Below, piece after piece: positions 1-8,264 of a DNA stretch of 64,000 bases. The stretch is from assembly GCA_016291665.1 (NCBI GenBank), contig JAEEYE010000006.1:1-64000 (forward strand). The letters run 5' to 3'. The first letter of the stretch is position 1. Each line of letters opens with the position of its first letter. The notes under the pieces were generated by a model. The model made no database searches. It had not been told where the DNA came from and was given only the letters and a program-made list of their open reading frames with translations. A program made the translations under genes and the position numbers. Source of the DNA: Oxalobacter sp. Lineage in GTDB: Bacteria; Pseudomonadota; Gammaproteobacteria; Burkholderiales; Burkholderiaceae_D.

Positions 1-31
1 AAGTAGGTCACTGTCAGGCAACACCTAACGG

Positions 32-65
32 AGCCTCGTACCCATTAAAGGTACGGGGCTTTTTG
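32..65 (+). terminator. Rho-independent terminator of an upstream gene
   Basis: An 11-bp stem (AGCCTCGTACC pairing with GGTACGGGGCT, one G-T wobble) with a short ATTAAA-type loop is followed directly by TTTTT. It ends a transcription unit whose gene lies left of the window. Confidence 0.85.
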
Positions 66-180
66 CTATTCTAAGCGTCGCAAGGTATTCCAGCCTGTTC
101 ATTTCAAGAGAGCATGCCTTTGTCCGCCGATTCTGTAATTGCCTGTACAATATGCAAGTTCTGATGGATTGGGGATTCTG

Positions 181-714
181 ATGGAAACTTGGATGATAGT
201 CGTAGCGGTCGTAGCGGCAGTTGTTATTGTCTGCTTGCCTAAACTCATCAAGGATTGGTACAACAAAAGTCCTACTATGCAGCAGGTTCGTGAGGGTGTT
301 GAGGCCATCCAAGCTTTTCAGAAAAGATATCCCCAAGTTGAAGACTATGAACGTGATGTGTTTCAAGAGCTTAGGAATCAAGAAGCGGACATTGACTTTA
401 TCAAGCAGATTCTAGGAGATGCGTATAAGCCGACTTTACGGCAGGCATTGAAGTCTTGCGAAGAACCCTCCCACTTTACTGACCGTTGGCTTTATACCTC
501 AATCGCTCCAAAGCGTTGGGATCATATTCCTGGGATTCTCAATTATTACGTTTACATTATGCAAGTGTTGCTGGATAAGAAGTGCCGTCCGACGACCCTG
601 CTTAATGCGATGGGAGGCAGAGAAGCATTCGTTGAAAAAATCGAAGGTTCTTACGCCAAAGAGATTGATCCCGATGTATTGATTGCGCGCGAGTTCCAGA
701 TTGATAAGCAATGA
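181..714 (+). CDS. Unrecognised protein with N-terminal membrane anchor
   Basis: I do not recognise this 177-residue protein. It starts METWMIVV and has one strongly hydrophobic segment (about residues 4-20, rich in V, A and I), followed by a soluble, charged domain of about 150 residues, so it is probably a cytoplasmic domain tethered to the inner membrane by a single helix. I chose the ATG at 181 because it directly precedes the hydrophobic segment; the frame is open upstream to a TTG at 139, but that would add hydrophilic residues before the anchor. The Shine-Dalgarno is weak (GGGGA). The stop overlaps the next start as ATGA (711-714), so the two genes are translationally coupled. No catalytic motif was seen. 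Confidence 0.6.
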   Translation: METWMIVVAVVAAVVIVCLPKLIKDWYNKSPTMQQVREGVEAIQAFQKRYPQVEDYERDVFQELRNQEADIDFIKQILGDAYKPTLRQALKSCEEPSHFTDRWLYTSIAPKRWDHIPGILNYYVYIMQVLLDKKCRPTTLLNAMGGREAFVEKIEGSYAKEIDPDVLIAREFQIDKQ

Positions 715-1082
715 GCTCCTGCGACAATTCGGTATCTTCCCGGAAAGGTTCAAGTCTTATGGAAATGACGGTGATTTTTTACCCGAGTGGGCATTTGCAA
801 TTGCAGGTGCCAGATGATGATTTCTGCCATGTTTATGACAGTGCAGAGCGGCTTGCCAAGGATGTATCTGATTTACTGGATGGTGATACGGCACTCGGTT
901 GGTATGGCAATGATTTGGACGCGTGGGTCGATGAAGACAAATTGAAGTCGCTACGCCATATTAAGGCATCTGAGATGTCGGCGTTTCTAGCACGTCTTAA
1001 AGCAGGAGAAGTTGATACCTCTGATTTTTGGCCTCACCAAGAGGCTTTTTATCTGGCGTTGATGCAAAAACGGGCTATTTGA
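711..1082 (+). CDS. Unrecognised small acidic protein
   Basis: I do not recognise this protein of 123 residues (107 if the ATG at 759, which has AAAGG about 11 nt upstream, is used). It is soluble and acidic, with no signal peptide or membrane segment; an aromatic/acidic stretch GWYGNDLDAWVDED lies near the middle. The ATG at 711 overlaps the stop of the membrane-anchored upstream gene, implying co-expression and possibly a shared function. Small acidic partners of this kind are sometimes immunity or accessory proteins, but nothing here proves that. A hairpin followed by a T-run lies about 45 nt downstream. Confidence 0.55.
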   Translation: MSSCDNSVSSRKGSSLMEMTVIFYPSGHLQLQVPDDDFCHVYDSAERLAKDVSDLLDGDTALGWYGNDLDAWVDEDKLKSLRHIKASEMSAFLARLKAGEVDTSDFWPHQEAFYLALMQKRAI

Positions 1083-1125
1083 TTGCGGTTGATTTTCTTA
1101 ACCCAAAGGGGTAAATAGCCTGAAA

Positions 1126-1182
1126 CCTCGGTATCCAACCGTCAGAATATGGTGAATACCAAGGTCAGGATGGTTTTTTTTT
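1126..1182 (+). terminator. Probable terminator after the two-gene unit
   Basis: CCTCGGTAT (1126-1134) pairs with ATACCAAGG (1156-1164) with one mismatch; the loop is about 21 nt. A run of nine T residues follows about 10 nt after the stem. The stem is imperfect and the T-run displaced, so this is moderate evidence. pepD converges from the other side. Confidence 0.45.
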
Positions 1183-1187
1183 CGCCC

Positions 1188-2642
1188 TTAAACGGTGGCT
1201 TTCAGGATGTCTTTGAGCAGAAGCCACGATTTTTCCACGGTATCGATTTCAAGTGATTCCCGGGGTGAATGCGGGTTATTGATCGTAGGCCCCATCGAGA
1301 TAGCATCCAAGACAGGGTATTTAGCTTTCAGGATTCCGCATTCTACACCGGCGTGGAAGATATGCGTTGTTGGTTCTTCCCCAAAAATCCGTTTGTAAGT
1401 TGCCTTGCAGGTTGCCAGGATGGGGGAGTTGATATTAGGTTGCCAACCTGGATAGTAGTTTTCTTTATGCGTTGCAGTGCCTGAAAGTGCAAAAAGGCTG
1501 ACGACTTCTTCGGATAAGGCTTTGCAGGCGGTATCGACTGCTGAGCGTACCATGATGGTGCAAGTCCCTTTTTCTGGCATGATATCAACTACACCGACAT
1601 TGTCAGACGTTTCCGGTGCGCCGGGAATCGTTGGGCTCATACGGTAGATGCCATCGGGGGCGGCGTTGATGGAATAAAGCCAGGCATTCTGATCTTTGAT
1701 TGATAGTACGGAGGATGCTTTTCCTTCGCTTATTTCAATGGTGATACCGTCGTCTACGCCCGCAAATTCAATGCGTAAGGTGGCTTGGCTTTCTTTTGCG
1801 GTGGCGTTCAGTGCAGCCATGTTTTCAGGGGCAATTGCAATGATGGCAAATGCTTCACGTGGGATGGCGTTCCGTGCTGTTCCGCCAGAAATTGCGCTGA
1901 TTCGGGACGGGGTTTTCTGCAAAAGCGTGTTTAAGAATCTTGCGAGTAGCTTGATGGCGTTACCGCGCCCTTCATGGATGTTGACACCCGAGTGACCGCC
2001 ACGTAAACCGGTTATGGCAACTTTGAGTGTTGTCCAGCCGTCCGGAATTTTTTCAGTGGTATGTGACCGTGTTGCTATGACATCCTGTCCACCGGCACAG
2101 CCGATGCAGAATTCGCCCCATGTTTCGCTATCAAGGTTCAGTAAGATGGAACCTTTTAAGATACCGGCTTCCAGGTTGTTGGCACCATTCATACCTTCCT
2201 CTTCATCGATAGTGAAAAGTGCTTCCAACGGTCCGTGGCTTAAGGTTTTATCTTCTAAAGCGGCTAAGGCAAGGGCAATACCTATCCCATCATCAGCCCC
2301 CAATGTCGTCCCTTTGGCGGTCACCAAGTTACCATTAACCTGGGCTTGGATAGGATCTTTGGCAAAGTCATGTGTGGTACCTTCGTTTTTCTGGCAAACC
2401 ATATCCAAGTGACCCTGCATGATGATGCCGGGCGCTTTTTCGTAACCAGGTGTTGCCCCTTTACGGATGATCAGGTTGCCGCCTTTGTCTATCAGGTTTT
2501 CAAGCCCTTGGCTGTCAGCCCAGTTTTTGAGGAAGGCTACAATGGCTTCTTCGTGTTTGGACTGGCGGGGAATTTGGCACAGGGCTGCAAAATGTGCCCA
2601 AACTGAAGCAGGTTCAAGCCCTGCAAAAGGATTGTTGCTCAT
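1188..2642 (-). CDS. pepD: Aminoacyl-histidine dipeptidase (cytosol non-specific dipeptidase)
   Basis: PepD is an M20-family zinc dipeptidase that cleaves Xaa-His and many other unblocked dipeptides in the cytoplasm, recycling amino acids. Visible family features in order are HLDMVCQKN (first metal ligand), GADDGIG (bridging Asp), DEEEGMNGA (catalytic and metal Glu) and LDSE. From the ATG chosen at 2642 (MSNNPFAGLEP) it is 484 residues, the usual PepD length. The frame stays open to an ATG at 2675 and a TTG at 2705. A GGAG sequence lies too close to the TTG, and the extra residues are not typical of the family, so 2642 is preferred although its own ribosome site (AAGAAG) is weak. It is divergent from the channel gene. 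Confidence 0.92.
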   Translation of the reverse strand: MSNNPFAGLEPASVWAHFAALCQIPRQSKHEEAIVAFLKNWADSQGLENLIDKGGNLIIRKGATPGYEKAPGIIMQGHLDMVCQKNEGTTHDFAKDPIQAQVNGNLVTAKGTTLGADDGIGIALALAALEDKTLSHGPLEALFTIDEEEGMNGANNLEAGILKGSILLNLDSETWGEFCIGCAGGQDVIATRSHTTEKIPDGWTTLKVAITGLRGGHSGVNIHEGRGNAIKLLARFLNTLLQKTPSRISAISGGTARNAIPREAFAIIAIAPENMAALNATAKESQATLRIEFAGVDDGITIEISEGKASSVLSIKDQNAWLYSINAAPDGIYRMSPTIPGAPETSDNVGVVDIMPEKGTCTIMVRSAVDTACKALSEEVVSLFALSGTATHKENYYPGWQPNINSPILATCKATYKRIFGEEPTTHIFHAGVECGILKAKYPVLDAISMGPTINNPHSPRESLEIDTVEKSWLLLKDILKATV

Positions 2643-2791
2643 GGGTACTTCTTCTTTCTTGTGTGTGAACCACATTGGTACAAACTGGGTATAGTCCAAG
2701 TCCAATCACTCCTGCTCCAGGAGAGCAACGGCTTTTTCGTCTGTCTTAAAGTGAGGGACTTTTCGTAGTGTCTTTGTCATTTACGCTTAAT

Positions 2792-2851
2792 GTATCGGAA
2801 CACCTTGTGTTTGCCAAGATAGGACTTTGGTGCCTGCATTTTTTCCGATAC
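2792..2851. repeat. 9-bp inverted repeat in the pepD/ybdG intergenic region
   Basis: GTATCGGAA (2792-2800) is matched perfectly by TTCCGATAC (2843-2851) with 42 nt between. The gap 2643-2947 (305 bp) between the divergent pepD and channel genes must hold both promoters; apart from this dyad I see no other gene or RNA in it. Whether this is an operator pair or a structure is unknown. Confidence 0.5.
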
Positions 2852-2947
2852 GGCATCATGGAGTTGCAATGGCATTCCAGTGTTGCATATCGTCCGTGTT
2901 TTTGGCAAGCTGTCATTTCTTTTTATGGGTTGGTGTAGGTCTTCGAT

Positions 2948-4219
2948 ATGGACGCTATAAGAGAGTTCATTGTTTTCTACTTGTCGTTTTTTGAAAGTTC
3001 CCCTGTCTTATATACGATAGCGGCACTGATGATATTGGTTGTTGTCTCAGTCTTCCTTCATTTCATCTTCAAGCGCATCCTTTTGAAGATTGTCCAGAAA
3101 ATCCTCAGTATGACGGGCATTTCGGACGTGGGGTATGATCTGATCAACCGCGTAGCAACACGCTTGGCCAATATTGCGCCTGCGACAGCATACACGGAAA
3201 CCATCCATCTGATTCCCAACCTGCCGGAAGGGTTGGTGCTCTTTATCCGTCATACAGCGGCTTGTTTTATTGTGTTGAGCCTAGCTATGGCGATTGCTGG
3301 TGTTTTTGACATCATCAATGCGCTCTATAACAAGCGCTCTAATTCGGACAACCGACCTATCCGAGGTTATATCCAGTTGTTGAAACTTGCGGTCTATTTG
3401 GTCGCGTCCATCCTGATTGTTTCACTTGTCTTCAACAAGTCTCCTATCTTACTGCTTTCGGGGCTTGGTGCGATTACGGCCGTCTTGATTCTGGTGTTTC
3501 AGGATACGCTTCTTTCACTCGTTGCAAGTATCCAAATTTCTGCCGGCAGTTTCATCCGGGTAGGCGATTGGATTGAAATCCCGAGTATTGGGGTGGATGG
3601 CAATGTCGTTGATCTAGCATTGCACACTGTGCGTGTTCAGAACTTGGATCGTACGGAAGTGGTTTTCCCCGTCAGGAAACTCGTTACTGAAGCCGTGCGC
3701 AATTGGCGTCCGATGCAGGAGTCAGGCGGCCGCCGTATGAAAAGATCCATTTATATTGATCAGTCCAGCATTCATTTTGTAACGGCGGAAGAAGATCGGA
3801 ATTTCCATCGGTTGGCAGTCCTTAAGCCGTGGCTCGAGATGGAAGAGAGGATTAGTGGTCGGTGGACTGGCGGTGAGTCCAATGAAGAGGGGAACATCAA
3901 GAGTTTCCGGCAGACGAATGTCACGATGTTCCGTACGTATGTTGAGGAATATCTGAAAAACCATCCTGAAGTGGATAAGGAAGACTTGATTATGGCGCGC
4001 CAGTTGGATCCTTCTTCGCAAGGTTTGCCCATTGAAGTCTATTGTTTCTTAACGGTGACGGAATGGCACCGCTATGAGACGGTACAGGCCAATATCATCG
4101 ACCACTTGTACGCCATTTTGCCTGTATTTGGTCTTGCCGTGTACCAGCAGCCGAGTGGACGTGATTTGAAGGGGAAATGGGTTGCCGAGTCGGGAGGGCC
4201 GCATGAAGGGGCTCGGTAG
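2948..4219 (+). CDS. ybdG: YbdG-type (MscM) mechanosensitive channel
   Basis: This is a small-conductance mechanosensitive channel of the MscS superfamily, YbdG subgroup (423 residues; Escherichia coli YbdG is about 415). It should sit in the inner membrane and release solutes on hypo-osmotic shock. Predicted membrane helices occur near residues 15-45, 100-125 and 150-200. The pore-lining region and beta domain follow, with LLSGLGAITAVL, VFQDTLLSLVAS and VGDWIEIP, and then the subgroup-specific block NWRPMQESGGRRMKRSI, PEVDKEDLIMARQL and FGLAVYQQPSG, which closely tracks YbdG. Two small membrane-protein genes follow within about 30 and 20 bp on the same strand, so the three are likely one operon. 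Confidence 0.92.
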   Translation: MDAIREFIVFYLSFFESSPVLYTIAALMILVVVSVFLHFIFKRILLKIVQKILSMTGISDVGYDLINRVATRLANIAPATAYTETIHLIPNLPEGLVLFIRHTAACFIVLSLAMAIAGVFDIINALYNKRSNSDNRPIRGYIQLLKLAVYLVASILIVSLVFNKSPILLLSGLGAITAVLILVFQDTLLSLVASIQISAGSFIRVGDWIEIPSIGVDGNVVDLALHTVRVQNLDRTEVVFPVRKLVTEAVRNWRPMQESGGRRMKRSIYIDQSSIHFVTAEEDRNFHRLAVLKPWLEMEERISGRWTGGESNEEGNIKSFRQTNVTMFRTYVEEYLKNHPEVDKEDLIMARQLDPSSQGLPIEVYCFLTVTEWHRYETVQANIIDHLYAILPVFGLAVYQQPSGRDLKGKWVAESGGPHEGAR

Positions 4220-4251
4220 TCGGGGGTGGGTGTCATTTTGGGGAAGGCGTT

Positions 4252-4863
4252 GTGAAGCTAAGGGACACCTATCGGAAAATCCCTGATACCGTCCGTTACG
4301 GAGTGGTGGCGGTTCTCCTGTGGGCAGTAGCAGTCCTTTTCCAGTATGCCCCAGAGAACTGGCAGGGTTTTTCCGGTGTCATCAGCGGCCTTTGTCTTGC
4401 TGTAGGGTTGATTCTGGTCTTTTTCATCATTCAGCGTTTCTTATCTGAGCGCTTTAACCAAGCGGCGATGCTTCAGCGGATGCATGCCCATATGCTCCAC
4501 GGACGCTTGACGGTCATTGATGCACAACTGTCATCTTTCAACGAAAAGCTCGACATCCTATGTTATCCGCAGGACTATCGGAATTTTGCATTCCTAGGTA
4601 ATCAGTTACCCCCATTGGGGAATGCGGCTTGGTTGGCGTCTTTGGAAGATCTCCTTGAAAAGAGCCGGGTGAACCGGGAGGAGCGCACTAATTTTAGAAA
4701 GGCGTTTGACGGCTTGGCTGAACTAAAAGCTGAGTGGGATCGGTTTAATGGGCAACCGCCTATTGAGCCGTCAGCCTTAATGGATTGGCAGAAGCGCTTG
4801 CGGAGCCTGGTGGAAGCAATACTGGATCCGCTTCGTAAGGTATTATGGCATATTGAGGCATGA
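4252..4863 (+). CDS. Unrecognised two-helix inner-membrane protein (paralogue A)
   Basis: This 203-residue protein has no family I recognise. The GTG start is supported by GGGAAGG just upstream. Two hydrophobic helices (about residues 16-32 and 41-65) are separated by a short loop; the remaining 135 residues are a hydrophilic, probably cytoplasmic helical domain. The segment QRMHAHMLHGRL, just after helix 2, resembles GQMYAHLMLGRL at the same position in the next gene, and both then carry a V..AxL run. The two therefore look like diverged tandem paralogues. The position directly behind a mechanosensitive channel gene suggests, but does not prove, an accessory or regulatory role for that channel. 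Confidence 0.75.
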   Translation: MKLRDTYRKIPDTVRYGVVAVLLWAVAVLFQYAPENWQGFSGVISGLCLAVGLILVFFIIQRFLSERFNQAAMLQRMHAHMLHGRLTVIDAQLSSFNEKLDILCYPQDYRNFAFLGNQLPPLGNAAWLASLEDLLEKSRVNREERTNFRKAFDGLAELKAEWDRFNGQPPIEPSALMDWQKRLRSLVEAILDPLRKVLWHIEA

Positions 4864-4881
4864 AGGAAGGTTGGTCGGCAA

Positions 4882-5475
4882 ATGGGCTTTGCAGGGTACA
4901 TCCATAAGTTGTTTGTCATCTTCCGCCATGCCAGGGTTGAAATCCTTTTCTGGGCGATGGTGACGATGCCGGTATGGGCTGCCGATGGGAGCTACAGCAA
5001 TGAGTTTGCGATTGGCGGCATCTTGGTCTTCTTGATTATCGTTGCGGCACTCTATCGCATCATGCGCAAAGAGAGGGGAAGTAGCCTCATAGAGGTGGGG
5101 CAAATGTATGCGCATCTGATGTTAGGGAGGTTGCGGGTTTTAGTGGCGAACCTGGACGAACTGACTGAGGATATTTCGTTTCGCTTGACGTATGACCACC
5201 ATGGGGTTCTAGAGCAGTTTGACCGACTGTTTTATGTGCAGGATGTCCATTGGCAGGAAGGCTTGCTTGCCTTGGCTGAAAGCAGTGGTTTAGGGAAGGG
5301 GGATAAGGGCAAAATCATGCGTGGTCTTGGTATGAGCCAGCAGCTTTTGATGTTGCGAAGTGAGGTGACGCATTGCACGGATGAAAACCGTTCCCAATTG
5401 GCTCAGCGTATAGTCTTGTTGGGCGGTGGCGCTGCGGGACTTTTCCGGGAAGCTGCTGCCAATCTTCAGATTTGA
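4882..5475 (+). CDS. Unrecognised two-helix inner-membrane protein (paralogue B)
   Basis: A 197-residue protein of unknown family, starting at an ATG 18 bp after the previous stop. It has two hydrophobic segments (about residues 17-34 and 44-58) joined by a short polar loop (AADGSYSNEF), followed by a soluble helical domain. It shares the architecture and the motif M-x-AH-xxx-GRL-xV with the preceding gene, so the pair probably arose by duplication. The first segment ends in PVWAADG, which could also be read as a signal-peptide cleavage site; the second helix and the similarity to paralogue A favour a membrane hairpin. It is the last gene of the likely channel operon. Confidence 0.75.
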   Translation: MGFAGYIHKLFVIFRHARVEILFWAMVTMPVWAADGSYSNEFAIGGILVFLIIVAALYRIMRKERGSSLIEVGQMYAHLMLGRLRVLVANLDELTEDISFRLTYDHHGVLEQFDRLFYVQDVHWQEGLLALAESSGLGKGDKGKIMRGLGMSQQLLMLRSEVTHCTDENRSQLAQRIVLLGGGAAGLFREAAANLQI

Positions 5476-5491
5476 CCCAATCTTGGTAAAG

Positions 5492-5524
5492 ACAGGCACC
5501 ATACCTGTTAAGCATGGCGCCTGT
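5492..5524. terminator. Hairpin between convergent genes
   Basis: ACAGGCACCAT (5492-5502) pairs with ATGGCGCCTGT (5514-5524) with one mismatch. There is no clear T-run on either side, so it could act as a weak bidirectional terminator or an mRNA 3'-end stabiliser for the channel operon and the nitroreductase gene. Confidence 0.45.
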
Positions 5525-5538
5525 GGGTAGCGGGTTGG

Positions 5539-6096
5539 TTATTTGATGATCTTGACCTTGCTTCTGTCACGTTCTGGTTTGGCCGGTTTTTCATCGGTGT
5601 AGCCGATGCAAACGCCAAAGACTGGATGGAACCCTTCAGGGATTTGCAGTTCCGCTTTCAGTTTCTTGGCGGTGTCTGGGTCTTGGAAGGCTTGTGTGTA
5701 GCCTGCGAGGTAGCAGGAGCCCAGTCCCAGCGAATGGGCGGCAACACAGATGTTTTGGCAGACATTCGCGCAGTCAATGCGTGTGTTAGGCGTGTCATTG
5801 CCAGAGACGATAATCAAAGTAGGCGCCTTGTAGAATGGGCAGAAGTTCGGGTCGTTTGCCTTAGCCAGGCTCTTTTCGTCACCAGCTTTTCTCAGTTCTG
5901 CACGAGCCGCTTCGCGGATTTTCTCAAGTAAATCAGCGTTCTGTACAGCCGTTAAATACCAAGCTTCGCGTCCACGGGAGGTTGCTGCATAAATCCCAGC
6001 TTCCAAGATGGCATTTAGCGCATCATCTGGAATCTGCTGGGTTTTGTAGGAGCGGATTGATCGGCGTTCCAGCAAGCTCTTGATTGTTTCATTCAT
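5539..6096 (-). CDS. Nitroreductase family FMN-dependent oxidoreductase
   Basis: This protein of 185 residues belongs to the nitroreductase/NfnB-like superfamily, flavin (FMN) enzymes that use NAD(P)H to reduce nitro compounds, quinones or related substrates. The typical start motif LLERRSIRSYK (FMN phosphate contact), ATSRGREAW, a central NIC-AAHSLGLGSCYLAGY segment and a C-terminal GVCIGYTDEKPAKPERD all fit the subgroup annotated simply as nitroreductase. The ATG at 6096 was chosen because AAAGGAA lies 8-9 nt upstream; a TTG at 6102 is also in frame. It is a single gene facing away from htpG, and its physiological substrate cannot be inferred from the sequence. Confidence 0.88.
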   Translation of the reverse strand: MNETIKSLLERRSIRSYKTQQIPDDALNAILEAGIYAATSRGREAWYLTAVQNADLLEKIREAARAELRKAGDEKSLAKANDPNFCPFYKAPTLIIVSGNDTPNTRIDCANVCQNICVAAHSLGLGSCYLAGYTQAFQDPDTAKKLKAELQIPEGFHPVFGVCIGYTDEKPAKPERDRSKVKIIK

Positions 6097-6220
6097 TTTC
6101 AATTTCCTTTCAAGGCGGCGAAGCCGCTTAAATTGATGGTATTTCCAAACATGAAAGCCTATCAGAACATAGCCTTATAGGAAAGGTGTTATTCCTATTC
6201 AGTCTATTTTAGGTGTATCC

Positions 6221-6248
6221 CTTGAAATATTGCGCATCGTCTCTATAT
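6221..6248 (+). promoter_or_regulatory. Putative sigma-32 (RpoH) heat-shock promoter of htpG
   Basis: CTTGAAA at 6221-6227 matches the -35 consensus exactly. After 13 nt, CTCTATAT at 6241-6248 matches the CCCCATnT-type -10 element at most positions. The site lies about 45-70 nt before the htpG start, where a heat-shock promoter is expected for this Hsp90 gene. Confidence 0.7.
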
Positions 6249-6291
6249 AACTTCCAATTGTTTATTAATTATTCGTTTGAGGTGACAAATA

Positions 6292-8196
6292 ATGGCTGAA
6301 ACAGACAAACAGACGATGGGTTTTCAGACTGAGGTCAAACAGATTCTGCAGTTGATGATCCATTCGCTTTATTCCAACAAAGAAATCTTCCTGCGTGAAT
6401 TGATTTCCAATGCGTCAGACGCAATTGACCGTTTGCGTTATGAGTCGCTCGATAAGCCAGAATTGATTGCTGGTGATGCGGATTTCAAGATTACAGTGAG
6501 CTTCGACCGTGAAGCACGTACCATTACCATTTCGGATAATGGTATCGGTATGACCCGTGAAGAAGCCATCAACAACTTGGGTACGATTGCAAAATCTGGT
6601 ACTAAGGAATTCTTGGCACAGCTTTCAGCTGACCAGAAGAAAAATGATGCATTGATTGGTCAGTTCGGTGTTGGTTTTTATTCCGGTTTTATTGTTGCCG
6701 ACAAGATTACGGTTATCAGCCGTAAGGCTGGTCTACCAGCAGATCAGGCTGTTTGTTGGGAGTCTGATGGTACCGGTAGCTTCAGCGTTGAAAATGTTGA
6801 AAAAGCCACCCGTGGGACGGACATTATCCTGCACCTAAGAGAAGGGGAAGACTCTTTCCTGAACAATTGGGAACTGCAGAATATCATCCGCAAGTATTCC
6901 GACCATATTTCCCTGCCTATCCAGATGCCGAAGGAAGAATGGGATCCGGAAGCCAAGGAAAACAAGACGACGGATGAATTTGTCACGGTCAACCAGGCAA
7001 ATGCTTTGTGGGCACGTAGCAAGTCTGAAATCACGGATGAGCAGTATAAAGAATTCTATAAGCACGTTTCCCATGACTTTAATGATCCACTGGTTTGGAC
7101 ACACAACAAGGTTGAAGGCCGTACTGAATATACACAGCTGCTTTACATCCCTAAAGAAGCCCCAATGAATCTGTGGGATCGCACCCAGCGAAATGGCTTG
7201 AAGCTTTATGTTAAGCGTGTCTTCATCATGGAAGATGTGGAACAGCTGTTGCCTTTCTATCTACGCTTTGTTCGTGGTGTTATCGATTCCAATGACCTGC
7301 CGTTGAACGTTTCCCGTGAAATCCTCCAAGAATCCCGTGACGTCAAGATGATTCGTGAAGGGTCGACCCGCCGCGTCCTTTCCATGTTAGAAGAATTGGC
7401 AACGTCTGATGATGCAGCGAAGAAAGAACAGTACAAGACCTTCTGGGAACAGTTCGGTAAAGTGCTGAAAGAAGGGATTGCCGAAGATCCGACGAATAAG
7501 GAACGCATTGCCAAATTGTTGCGTTTCGCATCGACACATAATGATTCCGATGTCCAGGATGTTTCTTTGGATGACTATATCTCCCGTATGAAGGAAGGTC
7601 AGGCACGCATCTTCTACATTACGGCTGAAAACTACAATGCGGCTAAGAACAGCCCGCATCTGGAAATCTTCCGTAAGAAGGGGGTTGAGGTCTTGATCCT
7701 GACGGATCGTGTCGACGAATGGATGCTTTCCTTCCTGACCGAATATCAGGAAAAGAATCTGGTTTCTGTCACCCAAGGTAGCTTTGACCTGTTGAAACTT
7801 GCTGACGAAGAAGAAAAGAAGCAGAACGAAGAAAACCAGGCTGATTACCAGGAAACCATTGAAAAGATGAAGAAGGTTCTGGAAGGTAAGGCAAAGGATG
7901 TTCGTACCACGGTTCGTTTGACGGATTCGCCATGCTGCCTCGTTGCGGATGAAAAGGATATGTCTTCTAACCTGCAGCGTATGTTGAAAGCGGCTGGCCA
8001 GAATGTCCGGGCAACGCAGCCGATTCTTGAAATCAACCCAACGCATCCATTGGTTCAGCGACTGAAATATGAAACTGAACGCTTTGATGATTGGACGAAC
8101 CTCTTGTTCGGCCAGGCTGTTTTGGCGGAAGGAGGTGCGTTGGAAAATCCAGCTGAGTACGTGAAGTTGATGAATAACCTTTTGCTTGGTAAATAA
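6292..8196 (+). CDS. htpG: Molecular chaperone HtpG (Hsp90)
   Basis: HtpG is the bacterial Hsp90, a cytoplasmic dimeric ATP-dependent chaperone acting late in protein folding, often with DnaK. At 634 residues it has the usual length. Visible hallmarks are the GHKL ATPase motifs: [12 protein letters not shown] (catalytic Glu and Mg-binding Asn), [14 protein letters not shown] and the lid GQFGVGFYS, followed by the middle-domain segment [10 protein letters not shown] with [11 protein letters not shown] and its catalytic-loop Arg. The C-terminal dimerisation domain ends in [11 protein letters not shown]. It is monocistronic: a heat-shock-like promoter lies upstream and a strong bidirectional terminator downstream. 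Confidence 0.98.
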   Translation: MAETDKQTMGFQTEVKQILQLMIHSLYSNKEIFLRELISNASDAIDRLRYESLDKPELIAGDADFKITVSFDREARTITISDNGIGMTREEAINNLGTIAKSGTKEFLAQLSADQKKNDALIGQFGVGFYSGFIVADKITVISRKAGLPADQAVCWESDGTGSFSVENVEKATRGTDIILHLREGEDSFLNNWELQNIIRKYSDHISLPIQMPKEEWDPEAKENKTTDEFVTVNQANALWARSKSEITDEQYKEFYKHVSHDFNDPLVWTHNKVEGRTEYTQLLYIPKEAPMNLWDRTQRNGLKLYVKRVFIMEDVEQLLPFYLRFVRGVIDSNDLPLNVSREILQESRDVKMIREGSTRRVLSMLEELATSDDAAKKEQYKTFWEQFGKVLKEGIAEDPTNKERIAKLLRFASTHNDSDVQDVSLDDYISRMKEGQARIFYITAENYNAAKNSPHLEIFRKKGVEVLILTDRVDEWMLSFLTEYQEKNLVSVTQGSFDLLKLADEEEKKQNEENQADYQETIEKMKKVLEGKAKDVRTTVRLTDSPCCLVADEKDMSSNLQRMLKAAGQNVRATQPILEINPTHPLVQRLKYETERFDDWTNLLFGQAVLAEGGALENPAEYVKLMNNLLLGK

Positions 8197-8215
8197 TCGA
8201 TTCCCAGTATGACGC

Positions 8216-8246
8216 AAAACGGGATAGCCTTGTGCTATCCCGTTTT
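8216..8246. terminator. Strong bidirectional terminator between htpG and amtB
   Basis: A perfect 13-bp stem, AAAACGGGATAGC with GCTATCCCGTTTT, encloses the 5-nt loop CTTGT. The A-run and T-run at its two ends let it serve both htpG (+) and glnK-amtB (-). Confidence 0.93.
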
Positions 8247-8264
8247 GGGTTGTGTGGGTAAGAA

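Noticed and set aside
7387..8217. 276-residue open frame antisense to htpG
   Set aside because: It lies entirely opposite a strongly conserved Hsp90 gene, has no family features and is the usual by-product of codon bias.
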